Shown one piece after another: positions 9,031-18,894 of a stretch of 64,000 nucleotides of DNA. Positions within the stretch are counted from its first letter, which is position 1; the number at the start of each line of letters is the position of its first letter. The translations under genes and the position numbers were made by a program. A model generated the notes under the pieces. That model was not told where the DNA came from, did not search any database, and worked only from the letters and a program-made list of their open reading frames with translations. This stretch comes from Deltaproteobacteria bacterium (GTDB lineage Bacteria; Desulfobacterota; JADFVX01), in the NCBI GenBank assembly GCA_029860075.1, contig JAOUBX010000006.1, positions 43,723-107,722 on the forward strand, written 5' to 3'.

Positions 9031-10935
9031 GTGATTCAAAACATTCATTACAGTTGGTTAATATTATTCATACCTCTCATTTCGTGCTTAACGATAGTTT
9101 TGCTCACGAGGAAATATAAGGACTTAAGTTCCTATATTTCGATTGCCGGGGTTGGTATACCCTTTTTCATTTCCTTGATTCCATTCTATGAGTTAGTAAC
9201 TTCTCATGGCCACTTTGAACCCATTGAGAGTACTCTTGACTGGATAGTTTTGCCCGGATTAACGATAAAAATGGGCACCCTGCTTGATCCGTTGAGCATT
9301 CTCATGCTTATGGTTGTTACGGGAGTCGGGTCCTTGATTCATATCTTCGCCCGTGGTTACATGCATGGCGAAGAAGGTTTCTCAAGGTTTTTTGCCTGTT
9401 TATCTCTTTTTATTTTTTCAATGCTTGGAATTGTCCTCTCCACTAACTATTTGCAGATATTTGTTTTTTGGGAACTTGTTGGTGTAGCGTCCTACCTTCT
9501 CATCGGTTATTATTATGAAAAGAGGTCTGCTGCTGAGGCCTCTGTTAAAGCCTTTATGGTTAATAAGATAGGAGACTTTGGTTTTATCCTTGGTATTCTT
9601 GTTCTCTATTATGCAATTGGATCTTTTAATTTCTATGAGATTGAACATATTCTTGCCAAAGATGGAGCTACTCTTGCTACGGGAACGCTAACCATGGCTG
9701 CATTGCTCATTTTTTGCGGTGCCATGGGTAAGTCAGCACAGCTGCCGCTTCACGTCTGGCTTCCCGATGCGATGGAAGGTCCAACACCCGTCTCTGCCCT
9801 TATTCACGCTGCCACTATGGTTGTTGCCGGTGTCTATCTTGTGGCTAGGACTTATCCACTGCTAATGCTTACCCCCTTTGCTATGGAAGTCGTTGCCTAT
9901 ATCGGCGGTTTAACGGCTCTTTTTGCTGCAACTATTGCCATTTCACAAAATGATATTAAGAGGATTCTTGCCTTTTCAACATTAAGTCAGATCGGTTACA
10001 TGATCATGGCTATGGGAGTGGTGAACCTTGCCGCTGATCACTACACGACAGCGGGTTATACTGCCGCAATGTTCCATGTGACGACACATGCTTTCTTCAA
10101 GGCCCTTCTTTTCCTCGGTTCCGGTAGTGTTATTCATGCAGTGCACTCGCAGGATATTTGGGATATGGGTGGATTAAGAAAATACATGCCATGGACCTAT
10201 TGGACATTCTTCATTGGTTATCTCGCTCTGGCTGGTCTTCCGCCTTTTGCCGGATTCTGGAGCAAGGATCTTATTTTAGGGGCAGCTCATGATAATGGTT
10301 TTATGATCCTTTTTGTCATGGGTTCTATTGCTGCCTTCCTCACGCCTTTTTACATGACGAGACTCTGGTGTGTAGCCTTTACCGGGCCTAAACGTACAGA
10401 TCACCATGCCCATGAATCACCTGCTGTAATGACCGTCCCACTCATTATCCTTGCAGTTCTCGCCGTGGTATCAGGTGTTATTGGTGAGTTTGGAATCCCC
10501 GGAGTTGTACATGGTTTTGGTTACTTTATCCACTACGGTGAATATCATCATGGACCTCTTCATTGGGATATAATGATTCAATCGACTGTTATTGCTCTTT
10601 TAGGTCTGGCTCTCGGCTGGTTTATCTATGGGAGAAAGCAGGTTACAGAAGATGTACTTCCTAAAAAACTGGGAGCACTCTACGAAATGTTTGAAAATAA
10701 ATATTATTTCGATGAAGTTTATTTCTGGATTGTAAAAAACGTATATAACAAAATTTCTGCATTTACTAACTGGTGTGAGGTCAATATTGTTATCGGGTTT
10801 TTCTGTAATGGACTCGCTTTCTGGACAAGGCAGAGCGGCGCCATTTTGAGGTTGTCTCAATCAGGTAAGATCCAAAGTTACGCCTTTATATTTGTTCTGG
10901 GCCTTTCCGCCCTGGTTTTTCTGTCAGTATTTTAA
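9031..10935 (+). CDS. nuoL: NADH-quinone oxidoreductase subunit L
   Basis: This is the largest antiporter-like, proton-pumping subunit, distal in the membrane arm and carrying the long lateral helix at its C-terminus. Hallmarks are the F-W-E-L-V-G glutamate near residue 147 and G-A-M-G-K-S-A-Q-x-P-L-H-V-W-L-P-D-A-M-E-G-P-T-P-V near residue 230. It is 634 residues and starts at a GTG (9031) after a GGGAGAG site. The C-terminal region has the expected single-helix extension. Confidence 0.96.
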   Translation: MIQNIHYSWLILFIPLISCLTIVLLTRKYKDLSSYISIAGVGIPFFISLIPFYELVTSHGHFEPIESTLDWIVLPGLTIKMGTLLDPLSILMLMVVTGVGSLIHIFARGYMHGEEGFSRFFACLSLFIFSMLGIVLSTNYLQIFVFWELVGVASYLLIGYYYEKRSAAEASVKAFMVNKIGDFGFILGILVLYYAIGSFNFYEIEHILAKDGATLATGTLTMAALLIFCGAMGKSAQLPLHVWLPDAMEGPTPVSALIHAATMVVAGVYLVARTYPLLMLTPFAMEVVAYIGGLTALFAATIAISQNDIKRILAFSTLSQIGYMIMAMGVVNLAADHYTTAGYTAAMFHVTTHAFFKALLFLGSGSVIHAVHSQDIWDMGGLRKYMPWTYWTFFIGYLALAGLPPFAGFWSKDLILGAAHDNGFMILFVMGSIAAFLTPFYMTRLWCVAFTGPKRTDHHAHESPAVMTVPLIILAVLAVVSGVIGEFGIPGVVHGFGYFIHYGEYHHGPLHWDIMIQSTVIALLGLALGWFIYGRKQVTEDVLPKKLGALYEMFENKYYFDEVYFWIVKNVYNKISAFTNWCEVNIVIGFFCNGLAFWTRQSGAILRLSQSGKIQSYAFIFVLGLSALVFLSVF

Positions 10936-10959
10936 ATTAGTATAATCCGGAGTCATTAA

Positions 10960-12477
10960 ATGAATTTTCCACTTTTATCAGCCATAATGTTCTTGCCTCT
11001 CATCGGCGCTGTTATTATTGCCGTATTGCCAAGAGGCAACAAAATGGGTGTTCGCTGGACAGCTGTTATATCGACAGGTCTTTCGCTGGTGCTCTCACTT
11101 TATATGACATGGGCTTATGACACGACTGCCGGTGGTTATCAATTTGTCGAGAAGATTACATGGGTGGAAACACTGGGAGTACAATACTTTCTCGGTGTTG
11201 ACGGTATTAGTGTTTCTATGGTTTTGCTCACGGCCTTTGTTATTTTCACGGGCTGTCTTGTTTCCTGGGTTAGTATTCAGGAAAGAGAAAAGGAATTCTT
11301 CTTTTTTCTCTTAACACTCGTTTTTGGAGTTCATGGTGTTTTCATGTCTCTTGACCTCCTTTTCTTTTATCTCTTTTATGAATTAGCGGTTATCCCCATG
11401 TATCCTCTCATTGGGATCTGGGGAAGTTCCAATAAAGAATATGCGACTATGAAGCTAACCATATATCTGACCTTAGGTTCGCTTATTGCCCTTGTTGCCC
11501 TTCTTGCTATGTATTTCCTTGCTGGAGAAGTTAACGGCTACCTGACATTTGATATGACAGTATTGGCTTCGACGCCTTATGGGGTTGATTTTCAATGGTA
11601 TTTCTTCCCGGCCTTGCTTTTTGGATTCAGTGCGCTTATTCCAATGATGCCTTTTCACTCCTGGTCGCCTGCCGGACACGCTGCTGCACCAACGGCTGTT
11701 AGTATGCTTCATGCCGGTGTTCTCATGAAACTGGGCGCCTATGCCGTTATCAGGATATGTCTCGATATGTTCCCTGCTGGAGCTCAGGCCTGGATGCCGC
11801 TAGTCGCTGCGCTTTGCGTATTGAACATGATATTTGGTGGACTCGTAGCAATGAGTAAGAGAGATTTTAAATTTATGATTGGATATTCAAGTTCCAGTCA
11901 TATGGGTTATGTTCTGCTTGGACTGGCTTGTGTAAACATAGCAGGGATTAATGGTGCTGTTATGGTTATGTTTGCGCACGGTATTATGACGGCTCTCGCA
12001 TTCGCCCTTATCGGTTTTATTTATGACAGGGCACATACCAGGATGATCTACGATTTTTCGGGATTGGCTAAGCACATTCCATTTCTAGGCGTTTGTTTTG
12101 CTATCATGGCTTTTGCTTCAGCGGGATTACCCGGCTTTGCCAATTTTGTTGGAGAATTGTTGGTCATCATTGCAGCCTTTAAGGTTTATCCACTGGCGGC
12201 TGTAGCTGCGGTTTTCGGTATTATTATATCAGCTACTTATATGTTGAGAGCCATCAGAGATGCTTTCTTTTCAGAGCCAGACCCTAAATGGGCGGATCTA
12301 GAGGATGCCCATACCTTTTTGCACAGGGCACCTTATGTCATATTAATATCTATTCTTCTCATTGTCGGTTTTTACCCTTTTCCTCTTCTGGAGATTATAA
12401 ATTCAGGGGTAGAGCCGCTTGTAGATAAACTTAATCACGCAGCCGAGGCCGTAAAGACGGCACAGCTTATAAAATAG
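10960..12477 (+). CDS. nuoM: NADH-quinone oxidoreductase subunit M
   Basis: This is the second antiporter-like proton-translocating subunit of the membrane arm. The product of 505 residues has about 14 hydrophobic segments, the F-Y-E-L-A-V-I-P-M-Y-P-L-I-G glutamate region near residue 140, and the P-F-H-S-W-S-P-A-x-H-x-x-A-P-T-x-V-S signature near residues 231-248. ATG 10960 follows a CCGGAG ribosome-binding site. It is complete. Confidence 0.96.
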   Translation: MNFPLLSAIMFLPLIGAVIIAVLPRGNKMGVRWTAVISTGLSLVLSLYMTWAYDTTAGGYQFVEKITWVETLGVQYFLGVDGISVSMVLLTAFVIFTGCLVSWVSIQEREKEFFFFLLTLVFGVHGVFMSLDLLFFYLFYELAVIPMYPLIGIWGSSNKEYATMKLTIYLTLGSLIALVALLAMYFLAGEVNGYLTFDMTVLASTPYGVDFQWYFFPALLFGFSALIPMMPFHSWSPAGHAAAPTAVSMLHAGVLMKLGAYAVIRICLDMFPAGAQAWMPLVAALCVLNMIFGGLVAMSKRDFKFMIGYSSSSHMGYVLLGLACVNIAGINGAVMVMFAHGIMTALAFALIGFIYDRAHTRMIYDFSGLAKHIPFLGVCFAIMAFASAGLPGFANFVGELLVIIAAFKVYPLAAVAAVFGIIISATYMLRAIRDAFFSEPDPKWADLEDAHTFLHRAPYVILISILLIVGFYPFPLLEIINSGVEPLVDKLNHAAEAVKTAQLIK

Positions 12478-12487
12478 AGAGGTAGTA

Positions 12488-13930
12488 ATGGATTTTTCTG
12501 CAACCAATTATATGCTTATGTCACCGGAGTTGCTTCTTTGTGGAGCGGCTCTGGTCATTTTGACTCTCGATTTCATGATAGAGAAGGGTGACCGTAAATG
12601 GATTGGCTATCTCTGCGCTATCACTATGGTTGCTGTTATTATTGAAGTTGCATTGAGAGGAGCTGCTGCCGATACTGCATTTTTTGAGCTTTATGTTCAG
12701 GATGGGGTTACCATGGCTTTTAAAATCATTCTTGGTATAACAGCGCTGCTCGTCATTCTAATGTCTATTGCCTATGCTGACAAAATAAAGTCCTTTCAGG
12801 GTGAATTTTATGTCCTATCCCTCTTTGCGGCTTTGGGAATGTTTATTATGGCTTCAGCGGCTGACTTTATGAGCATGTATGTTGCCCTTGAACTGACAAC
12901 CATTACATTCTATATACTGGCAGCCTATTTGAGGGACAATCCGGTATCGTTGGAATCGGGTATGAAATATTTGATACTCGGGGCTATGGCATCGGGCGTA
13001 CTTCTCTACGGTGTCAGTTTTATCTATGGCGTAACAGGCAGTACTAACTATGTAGAGATTAATAAGGCCGTTTCCGGAATGAGCGACTTTCCAAATACTC
13101 TAAAATTTGGTGTTGTGCTGGTAATTGCAGGTCTCAGTTTTAAAATCGCAGCGGTACCATTTCATATATGGGCGCCTGATGTTTACGAGGGGGCTCCAAC
13201 ACCGGTAACGGCATTTCTTGCCGTTGGTTCCAAAGTGGCGGGCGTAGCAGTTCTCATGAGAGTGCTCTTTGGTGCGCTCTTACCCATGTCTTCTGCATGG
13301 ATCGGAGTCCTTTCGGGTATTGCAGCCATATCGATGATTTTTGGAAATCTTGCTGCCATTCCGCAGAAAAGTTTGAAGAGACTTATAGCATATGCCGGAA
13401 TTGGTTCTGCAGGTTATATTTTTATGGCCCTTGCAGCAGCCAGTAAAATTGGAGCGGGAGGTACAATCTATTATCTCGCAGCTTATCTTTTCTCTACGCT
13501 CGGTGCTTTTCTTGTGCTTATCCTTGTATCTAACCTTACTGATTCAGACCTTATTGAGGATTTTAATGGTCTGGCCAGGAAAGCGCCCTACCTGGCGGCA
13601 ACCGTTTTTATTGGTCTCATGTCACTAGCCGGAGTTCCTCCCCTGGGTGGATTTATAGGCAAACTATACTTACTTATGGCTATTGTTGAACAAAAGAATT
13701 ATCTCCTGGCATTTGTCGGAGCAATTATGGCCGTCGTCACACTTTACTACTTCATTCTTGTTATCAAGGCTATGTATATGAGAGAGCCTAAAGATGATAG
13801 AAAGATTCCTGTAAGTGTAACTATGAAAGTTGCGCTAACAGCTTGTAACGTTGGCGTATTATATCTTGGTGTATATCCGGGACCTGTAACCGATTTTGCT
13901 ATTAGAATGTCAGAGAAGGTTTTTTTCTAG
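12488..13930 (+). CDS. nuoN: NADH-quinone oxidoreductase subunit N
   Basis: This is the third antiporter-like subunit of the membrane arm, 480 residues. It shows the family's V-A-L-E-L-T-T-I-T-F-Y-I-L region near residue 138 and F-K-I-A-A-V-P-F-H-I-W-A-P-D-V-Y-E-G-A-P near residues 219-238. ATG 12488 lies after a GAGAGG site, 10 bases past the nuoM stop. It completes the ordered set C to N seen in this window; A and B would lie upstream of it. Confidence 0.96.
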   Translation: MDFSATNYMLMSPELLLCGAALVILTLDFMIEKGDRKWIGYLCAITMVAVIIEVALRGAAADTAFFELYVQDGVTMAFKIILGITALLVILMSIAYADKIKSFQGEFYVLSLFAALGMFIMASAADFMSMYVALELTTITFYILAAYLRDNPVSLESGMKYLILGAMASGVLLYGVSFIYGVTGSTNYVEINKAVSGMSDFPNTLKFGVVLVIAGLSFKIAAVPFHIWAPDVYEGAPTPVTAFLAVGSKVAGVAVLMRVLFGALLPMSSAWIGVLSGIAAISMIFGNLAAIPQKSLKRLIAYAGIGSAGYIFMALAAASKIGAGGTIYYLAAYLFSTLGAFLVLILVSNLTDSDLIEDFNGLARKAPYLAATVFIGLMSLAGVPPLGGFIGKLYLLMAIVEQKNYLLAFVGAIMAVVTLYYFILVIKAMYMREPKDDRKIPVSVTMKVALTACNVGVLYLGVYPGPVTDFAIRMSEKVFF

Positions 13931-13946
13931 AGATTGGAGGATAGAA

Positions 13947-14174
13947 GTGGCTGCTGGTCATGATGAACCGCAAGGTAAAATAAAAAAAGAGATGTTTGTT
14001 AGGGATGTTGTTAAAGAGTACCCTGAAACATTAGAGGTATTTAGAAAGCATTTTGGAGTAATGGCTCTCCGCATGCCCGGCTCCAGAGTTGAGTCAATTG
14101 AATTTGCTTGTGCTATGCATGATATGAGTCATGTTCCTGTATTGAAGGAATTAAATGAGCTCGTAGGTGATTAA
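13947..14174 (+). CDS. DUF1858-like small protein at the end of the nuo operon
   Basis: The 75-residue product resembles the short DUF1858 family: an M-F-V-R-D-V-V-x-E-Y-P-E-T-L-E-V-F-R-K-H-F-G pattern in which two cysteines are sometimes present, but not here. I chose GTG 13947 because it follows an AGATTGGAGG ribosome-binding site; a longer frame from 13896 overlaps nuoN and lacks one. It is the last gene before the terminator at 14,200, so it belongs to the nuo transcript. Its function is not known. Confidence 0.75.
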   Translation: MAAGHDEPQGKIKKEMFVRDVVKEYPETLEVFRKHFGVMALRMPGSRVESIEFACAMHDMSHVPVLKELNELVGD

Positions 14175-14199
14175 GAAGTAAAACATAATTAGAGATTAT

Positions 14200-14238
14200 A
14201 AAAAGCCCCACATTCTTGTGATAGTGGGGCTTTTTTTT
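14200..14238 (+). terminator. Rho-independent terminator ending the nuo operon
   Basis: A perfect AAAAGCCCCAC / GTGGGGCTTTT hairpin with a 12-base loop is followed by a run of eight T. The preceding A run lets it also work for the convergent minus-strand gene that ends at 14,270. Confidence 0.93.
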
Positions 14239-14269
14239 CGCTAAAAATTGCAGTACTTAATTATTATTT

Positions 14270-15229
14270 CTAAATCAATGCGCCCGAACAAGAACTTCCT
14301 TCTCCTGCAACGCAGCCCAGACAATGATCAGCACATCTTATCGTCCCGCCCAGAAGTTGTTCAAGGTCTATGTTCTCAATTGATATGGAGTTACCTTTTC
14401 TGTCGGCTGTTTCTATTCCTAAAGCCTGGTTAAAATCGCAGTCATAGATTTTTCCATCCCAGGCAACGCTTAACAAGTATTTACACATGACACTTTCAAG
14501 GGCCGAAGGATTAAAATTATTTGCAAGCAAACGTAAGTAGTTTTCTTCTGTTGTGTTCTTCTTAATTTCCTTTGAAAATCGGCTGATGGGCATGTTAGTT
14601 ATTGTAATTAGCTTATTAAAACTGATGTTATGGTTGTCCTTTAAGGCTTTCTTGTAATCAGCCTCAAGCTTTGCTTGATTTGCAGGTAAAAAAGCGCCTC
14701 CAGGATTGTAAACAAGATCAAGTTTCAAGTCGCTATTTTGACCGTATCCTACACTATTAAGAATTTTGAGAGCTTCTATACTGCTATCGAATGTTCCCGT
14801 CCCTCTTTGCTTGTCCACATTCTCTTTCGTATAGCATGGCAGGGAACAGACAAGATGAATATTATTACCTACATAAAAATCCGGTAAGTCATCCATTCCC
14901 GGTTCAAATAGTACAGTCAGGTTACAACGGACCATTATTTCCTTTACCAGTTGATTAGCCCTGGTTACCAGATTTTTAAATGGAGGTGCCATTTCAGGTG
15001 CCCCTCCTGTTATATCCAGGGTCTGTATACGATGTTTAAATAGAAATCTAATGATGGAATCAGCTGTTTCTTGAGACATGATTTCCAAAGATGCAGGGCC
15101 AGCATTTACATGACAATGTTCGCAGGTCATATTACATAGGCTGCCCAGATTAACCTGAAGAGTTTGGATATCGACTCTAACAGGTGGTGGCAGTTTATGC
15201 TTGTCTAAAACAGATATGAAAGAATTCAT
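14270..15229 (-). CDS. arsS: ArsS-like radical SAM protein
   Basis: This is a radical S-adenosylmethionine enzyme of the arsenosugar-biosynthesis (ArsS) type. The 4Fe-4S ligands are Cys32, Cys36 and Cys39 in C-x3-C-x2-C, followed by H-V-N-A-G-P as in the family. The C-terminal part has a C-x-F-N-Q-A-L-G segment and a cysteine-rich tail (C-L-G-C-V-A-G-E-G-S-S-C-S-G) that fits the family's second domain. No arsM methyltransferase is next to it, so the arsenosugar role is inferred from the family only. It starts immediately after the stop of the ferritin-like gene, so the two are coupled. It is 319 residues, full length. Confidence 0.85.
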   Translation of the reverse strand: MNSFISVLDKHKLPPPVRVDIQTLQVNLGSLCNMTCEHCHVNAGPASLEIMSQETADSIIRFLFKHRIQTLDITGGAPEMAPPFKNLVTRANQLVKEIMVRCNLTVLFEPGMDDLPDFYVGNNIHLVCSLPCYTKENVDKQRGTGTFDSSIEALKILNSVGYGQNSDLKLDLVYNPGGAFLPANQAKLEADYKKALKDNHNISFNKLITITNMPISRFSKEIKKNTTEENYLRLLANNFNPSALESVMCKYLLSVAWDGKIYDCDFNQALGIETADRKGNSISIENIDLEQLLGGTIRCADHCLGCVAGEGSSCSGALI

Positions 15230-15712
15230 TTAGCCGGCAGAAAGATCCTTTTTAAGTTTGATAAGCTTTGCATAATGTATCTTTTCTTCTTTTATTACTT
15301 TTTCGATCTCGTTTTTATCTTCTGAAAAGGCTTGTTCAAGTAGTTCATAATAAAAAAGAATAGAGTCTTTTTCAGCTTCAATCGCTATTTCAACTGCATC
15401 AAGATCAGTTAAATCCTTTACAAATTCAGCAGTGTTGGCATCTCTGTTAAATACTCTGGAACTTGTCAATGCTCCAAGATAGTTATTGTACTCTTCCTGA
15501 TCGTATGCTGAAATTTCAAGCTTCTTTAATCCATTTAATAACTTTTGAAAAGTACTGTAATGTTTTACTTCCTCATCTGCCAGAAATTTAAACAGCTCTT
15601 TTGCCTCCTTGTTTTCACTTTTAGCTGCCATAGCATTATAAAAATTTAAACCATTTTTTTCTATCTGAATTGCTATGGTCATAACCTCTGATGCTGAAAA
15701 TAAAATACTCAT
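15230..15712 (-). CDS. ferritin-like / rubrerythrin-type diiron protein
   Basis: The 160-residue product is a four-helix ferritin-like protein. Candidate metal ligands occur in two E-x2-H-type pairs: Glu18 with E-E-x2-K-H near residues 47-51, and a second glutamate helix near residue 115 with E-E-K-I-H near 143-147. There is no C-terminal rubredoxin domain, so it is not a full rubrerythrin. It may act in iron or peroxide handling. It lies directly upstream of the ArsS-like gene on the same strand, with no gap between them. Confidence 0.8.
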   Translation of the reverse strand: MSILFSASEVMTIAIQIEKNGLNFYNAMAAKSENKEAKELFKFLADEEVKHYSTFQKLLNGLKKLEISAYDQEEYNNYLGALTSSRVFNRDANTAEFVKDLTDLDAVEIAIEAEKDSILFYYELLEQAFSEDKNEIEKVIKEEKIHYAKLIKLKKDLSAG

Positions 15713-15738
15713 GAATCCACTCCTCTCAACTAAATTAA

Positions 15739-16743
15739 TTATTTTGTTAGTTCTTCTTTTAGTTCTCTCGTCATCAAGGTCGATACGGCCTCTCTGGCAT
15801 TCATATCATTATATATAATGTTGTATATACATTCCGTAATAGGCATTTCCACAGATATTTTTCTGGACAAATCATAAGCAGCCTTGGCTGTTTTTACGCC
15901 TTCAGCAACCATTTTCATATCTGAAAGGATATCCCCTATCTTTTCACCCTTCCCCAATCTTAAACCTACATTTCTATTTCTGCTTAAATCACCTGTACAT
16001 GTGAGTACGAGATCTCCAAGACCGGAAAGACCGGAGAAAGTCATAGCATTGGCCCCCATTTTAACACCAAGTCTCAGCATTTCGGCCAAACCGCGGGTTA
16101 TAAGCGCAGCTCTGGCATTACTTCCAAAACCTAAACCATCAGATATTCCTGCACCTAAGGCAATAACATTTTTTATAGAACCGCCTACCTCTAGACCTAT
16201 AATGTCGCTAGACCTGTAAACTCTGAAATAGTCAGTCGAAAAAATTTCCTGAACGGACTGTGCCCTCTTTTCATTTTGGGAAGCTACCGTTACGGCAGTA
16301 GGCTGCCTTATGGCTACTTCCCTGGCAAAGCTGGGGCCTGAAAGATATACGGTATTCTTAGAGATAGAGGGAGATAATATTTCTTCAATGACCTGTGAAT
16401 TTGTCTTAAGTGTAGATTCCTCAATCCCTTTAGTTGCACTTACCAAAATCTGATCTTCATTAATATGATCACTGGCCTCAGTAAGAATGGCACGGGCTAC
16501 ATGAGAAGGCGTGACAAACAATAGCAAATCCTTTTCTTCGATAACCTGAGAGATTGAATTAGATGCTCTTAACTCATTAGACAGCGTGATATCTTTAAGA
16601 TATAAGGTATTTTCATGTGATTCATTTATTGTTCGACAAAGATCTTCCTCATAAACCCAGAAGGTAACATCATATCCTTTATTCGATAGTAAATTCGCCA
16701 GGGTAGTTCCCCAGCTGCCACCGCCAACAACTCCAATTCTCAC
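15739..16743 (-). CDS. gpsA: glycerol-3-phosphate dehydrogenase [NAD(P)+]
   Basis: This soluble enzyme reduces dihydroxyacetone phosphate to sn-glycerol-3-phosphate for phospholipid synthesis. The Rossmann loop G-x-G-x-x-G is at residues 6-12, L-S-G-P-S-F-A-R-E near residue 140, and the catalytic-lysine region G-G-S-I-K-N-V-I-A near residue 190. It is 334 residues and full length. It is transcribed away from gatC, with a 180-base divergent intergenic region, and it may lead the transcript containing the ferritin-like and ArsS-like genes. Confidence 0.96.
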   Translation of the reverse strand: MRIGVVGGGSWGTTLANLLSNKGYDVTFWVYEEDLCRTINESHENTLYLKDITLSNELRASNSISQVIEEKDLLLFVTPSHVARAILTEASDHINEDQILVSATKGIEESTLKTNSQVIEEILSPSISKNTVYLSGPSFAREVAIRQPTAVTVASQNEKRAQSVQEIFSTDYFRVYRSSDIIGLEVGGSIKNVIALGAGISDGLGFGSNARAALITRGLAEMLRLGVKMGANAMTFSGLSGLGDLVLTCTGDLSRNRNVGLRLGKGEKIGDILSDMKMVAEGVKTAKAAYDLSRKISVEMPITECIYNIIYNDMNAREAVSTLMTRELKEELTK

Positions 16744-16862
16744 TTAACAAATCCTGTCGTTTTTTTATATATTTTTAACATAAGTTGCCTATCTAGTCTA
16801 TCAAAATCCAATGTTTAAGCCTGATTAGAATGAAATTTCGCATTGATAAAACTTAATCATAC

Positions 16863-16891
16863 TTGAAAGGTAATATGATGATATGTTACAT
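16863..16891 (+). promoter_or_regulatory. possible σ70-type promoter for gatCA
   Basis: A TTGAAA hexamer followed 18 bases later by TACATT resembles a -35/-10 pair, about 35-60 bases upstream of the gatC start in the divergent gpsA-gatC region. This is pattern matching only. Confidence 0.3.
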
Positions 16892-16927
16892 TATCTCACC
16901 TTAAATGACGATTAGGGATTAAATTCG

Positions 16928-17215
16928 ATGACACTTAAAAAAGATGATATAAACAAAGTAGCTCACCTTGCAAGGCTCGAACTTTCCCAGGGTCAAGTTG
17001 ATTCCCTGACGAAAGATATGAACAACATTATTGGTTATATCGACAAACTTGCCGAGCTTGAAACAGAAAATATAGAACCAACCAGTCATGCCGTTCCCGT
17101 TACTAATGCTTTTCGTGAAGATGCTCTTAAAGAATATTTTACTGTGGAAAAGGGCCTGGCTAACGCTCCTGACGGTGAAGATGGCTCTTTTAAAGTACCG
17201 AAAGTTATAGATTAG
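16928..17215 (+). CDS. gatC: Asp/Glu-tRNA amidotransferase subunit C
   Basis: This is the small subunit of the GatCAB amidotransferase, which wraps between GatA and GatB and stabilises the complex that converts Glu-tRNA(Gln) or Asp-tRNA(Asn). The 95-residue product has the family pattern V-A-H-L-A-R-L-E-L near residues 11-19 and a conserved R-E-D near residue 63. ATG 16928 is the start. gatA follows nine bases after the stop with an AGGAG site. Confidence 0.95.
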   Translation: MTLKKDDINKVAHLARLELSQGQVDSLTKDMNNIIGYIDKLAELETENIEPTSHAVPVTNAFREDALKEYFTVEKGLANAPDGEDGSFKVPKVID

Positions 17216-17224
17216 GAGAAAGCA

Positions 17225-18682
17225 GTGTCCCTGGAAAAACTTACTATTCATGAACTTAGAGACAAACTTGATTCGCGTCAGGTTTCGTCTGTTGAAGTAA
17301 CCAAAGCTGTACTTGAATCCATAAAGAGGTCTGATGGCGAGATTAATTCTTATGTTACGGTCATGGAAGAAGAGGCTCTAAATGCGGCCAGGGAGGCGGA
17401 TGCCTGTATTGGACGAGGTGAAGCTTCAGCGCTTACGGGTATTCCTGTTGCCGTCAAGGACATATTTTGCACTGATGGCATTTTGACGACCTGTTCTTCT
17501 AAAATGTTATCCAATTTCGTTCCACCCTATGATGCATCGGCTGTGGCAAATTTAAAGTCCCAGGGCGCGGTTATTGTAGGCAAGACAAATATGGATGAGT
17601 TTGCCATGGGTTCTTCTACTGAGACTTCCTATTATGGCCCCACTAAAAATCCCTGGGACCTTGAAAGAATCCCTGGCGGCTCCAGTGGCGGTTCTGCCGC
17701 TTCCGTCGCTGCTGACCAGTGCATCGCTTCCCTTGGGACCGATACGGGGGGGTCGATCAGACAGCCCGCCTCACTCTGTGGCATTGTCGGTTTAAAACCT
17801 ACTTATGGAAGAGTAAGCCGCTATGGCGTCGTTGCTTTTGCTTCCTCTCTCGACCAGGTTGGTCCCATGACTAAAGATGTTGAAGATGCTGCTATACTGC
17901 TTGGCGCTGTTGCCGGATATGATGAAAAAGATTCTACATCCATAAACCGTGAAGTGCCTGATTACCGAGAGGTGCTTACAGGAGATTTAAAGGGTGTCAA
18001 GGTCGGTATCCCAACGGAGTACTTCATTGAAGGTATGGATGAAGATGTTGAAAATGCCACCCGACAGGCAATCAGTCAAATCAAAAACCTTGGTGCAGAG
18101 ATTGTTGAAATTTCCCTTCCTCATACGGAATACGCCGTAGCCGTCTACTATATAGTCGCTCCTGCTGAGGCAAGCTCTAACCTGGCTCGCTATGACGGAG
18201 TTAAATTCGGCTTTCGGGCTTCACAAGTTGATGACCTTCTTCATATGTATAAAAAAACGAGGGATGAGGGTTTTGGAAGAGAAGTTAAAAGAAGAATTAT
18301 GCTCGGTACTTATGCGCTTTCCTCCGGATATTATGATGCCTATTATCTTAAGGCGCAGAAAGTAAGGACACTGATTTCCAGGGATTTTGCGGGCGCCTAT
18401 GAAAAATGTGATGTCATTCTAACGCCTACAACTCCCACACCGGCCTTTAAGCTTGGCGAGCGATCAGGTGATCCACTTCAGATGTATCTCTCTGATATTC
18501 TGACTATTTCCTGCAATCTGGCCGGACTTCCGGGCATTTCTCTTCCCTGCGGTTTGTCTAAAGACGGATTGCCTATTGGTCTTCAACTGATGGGAAATTA
18601 CTTTGATGAGGAAAGTATTCTTAAAGTGGCTTATGCCTATGAGCAGGCGACGGACTGGCATAAGAAAAAACCGGCACTTTAG
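17225..18682 (+). CDS. gatA: Asp/Glu-tRNA amidotransferase subunit A
   Basis: This is the glutaminase subunit of GatCAB. It is an amidase-signature enzyme with the Ser-cisSer-Lys triad: the lysine in V-A-V-K-D-I-F near residue 78, the G-G-S-S-G-G-S-A-A loop near residues 152-160, and the nucleophile region G-S-I-R-Q-P-A near residue 177. The start is GTG 17225. It is 485 residues, full length. No gatB follows in this window. Confidence 0.97.
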   Translation: MSLEKLTIHELRDKLDSRQVSSVEVTKAVLESIKRSDGEINSYVTVMEEEALNAAREADACIGRGEASALTGIPVAVKDIFCTDGILTTCSSKMLSNFVPPYDASAVANLKSQGAVIVGKTNMDEFAMGSSTETSYYGPTKNPWDLERIPGGSSGGSAASVAADQCIASLGTDTGGSIRQPASLCGIVGLKPTYGRVSRYGVVAFASSLDQVGPMTKDVEDAAILLGAVAGYDEKDSTSINREVPDYREVLTGDLKGVKVGIPTEYFIEGMDEDVENATRQAISQIKNLGAEIVEISLPHTEYAVAVYYIVAPAEASSNLARYDGVKFGFRASQVDDLLHMYKKTRDEGFGREVKRRIMLGTYALSSGYYDAYYLKAQKVRTLISRDFAGAYEKCDVILTPTTPTPAFKLGERSGDPLQMYLSDILTISCNLAGLPGISLPCGLSKDGLPIGLQLMGNYFDEESILKVAYAYEQATDWHKKKPAL

Positions 18683-18894
18683 TTTCGTCTTTTATCGGCC
18701 CATACAGACTAATTTTAAGATTAACCTCCTTTACAGTTTTGGCGAAAATAAATACTTTTATAATATAGCCTGACATTATTCCTTTTTTGTTAACTTTTTG
18801 TTTTGTTTTTGGCCCACGCTATTAAAAATGATAAAATGAAACAAGAGTCATTTGCCCTGTTATTTCGCTTAAATTCAATTTGTCAGTTTATTAA

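Noticed and set aside
14270..15229. Selenoprotein form of the ArsS-like protein
   Set aside because: The frame has no internal TGA, so selenocysteine is not needed.
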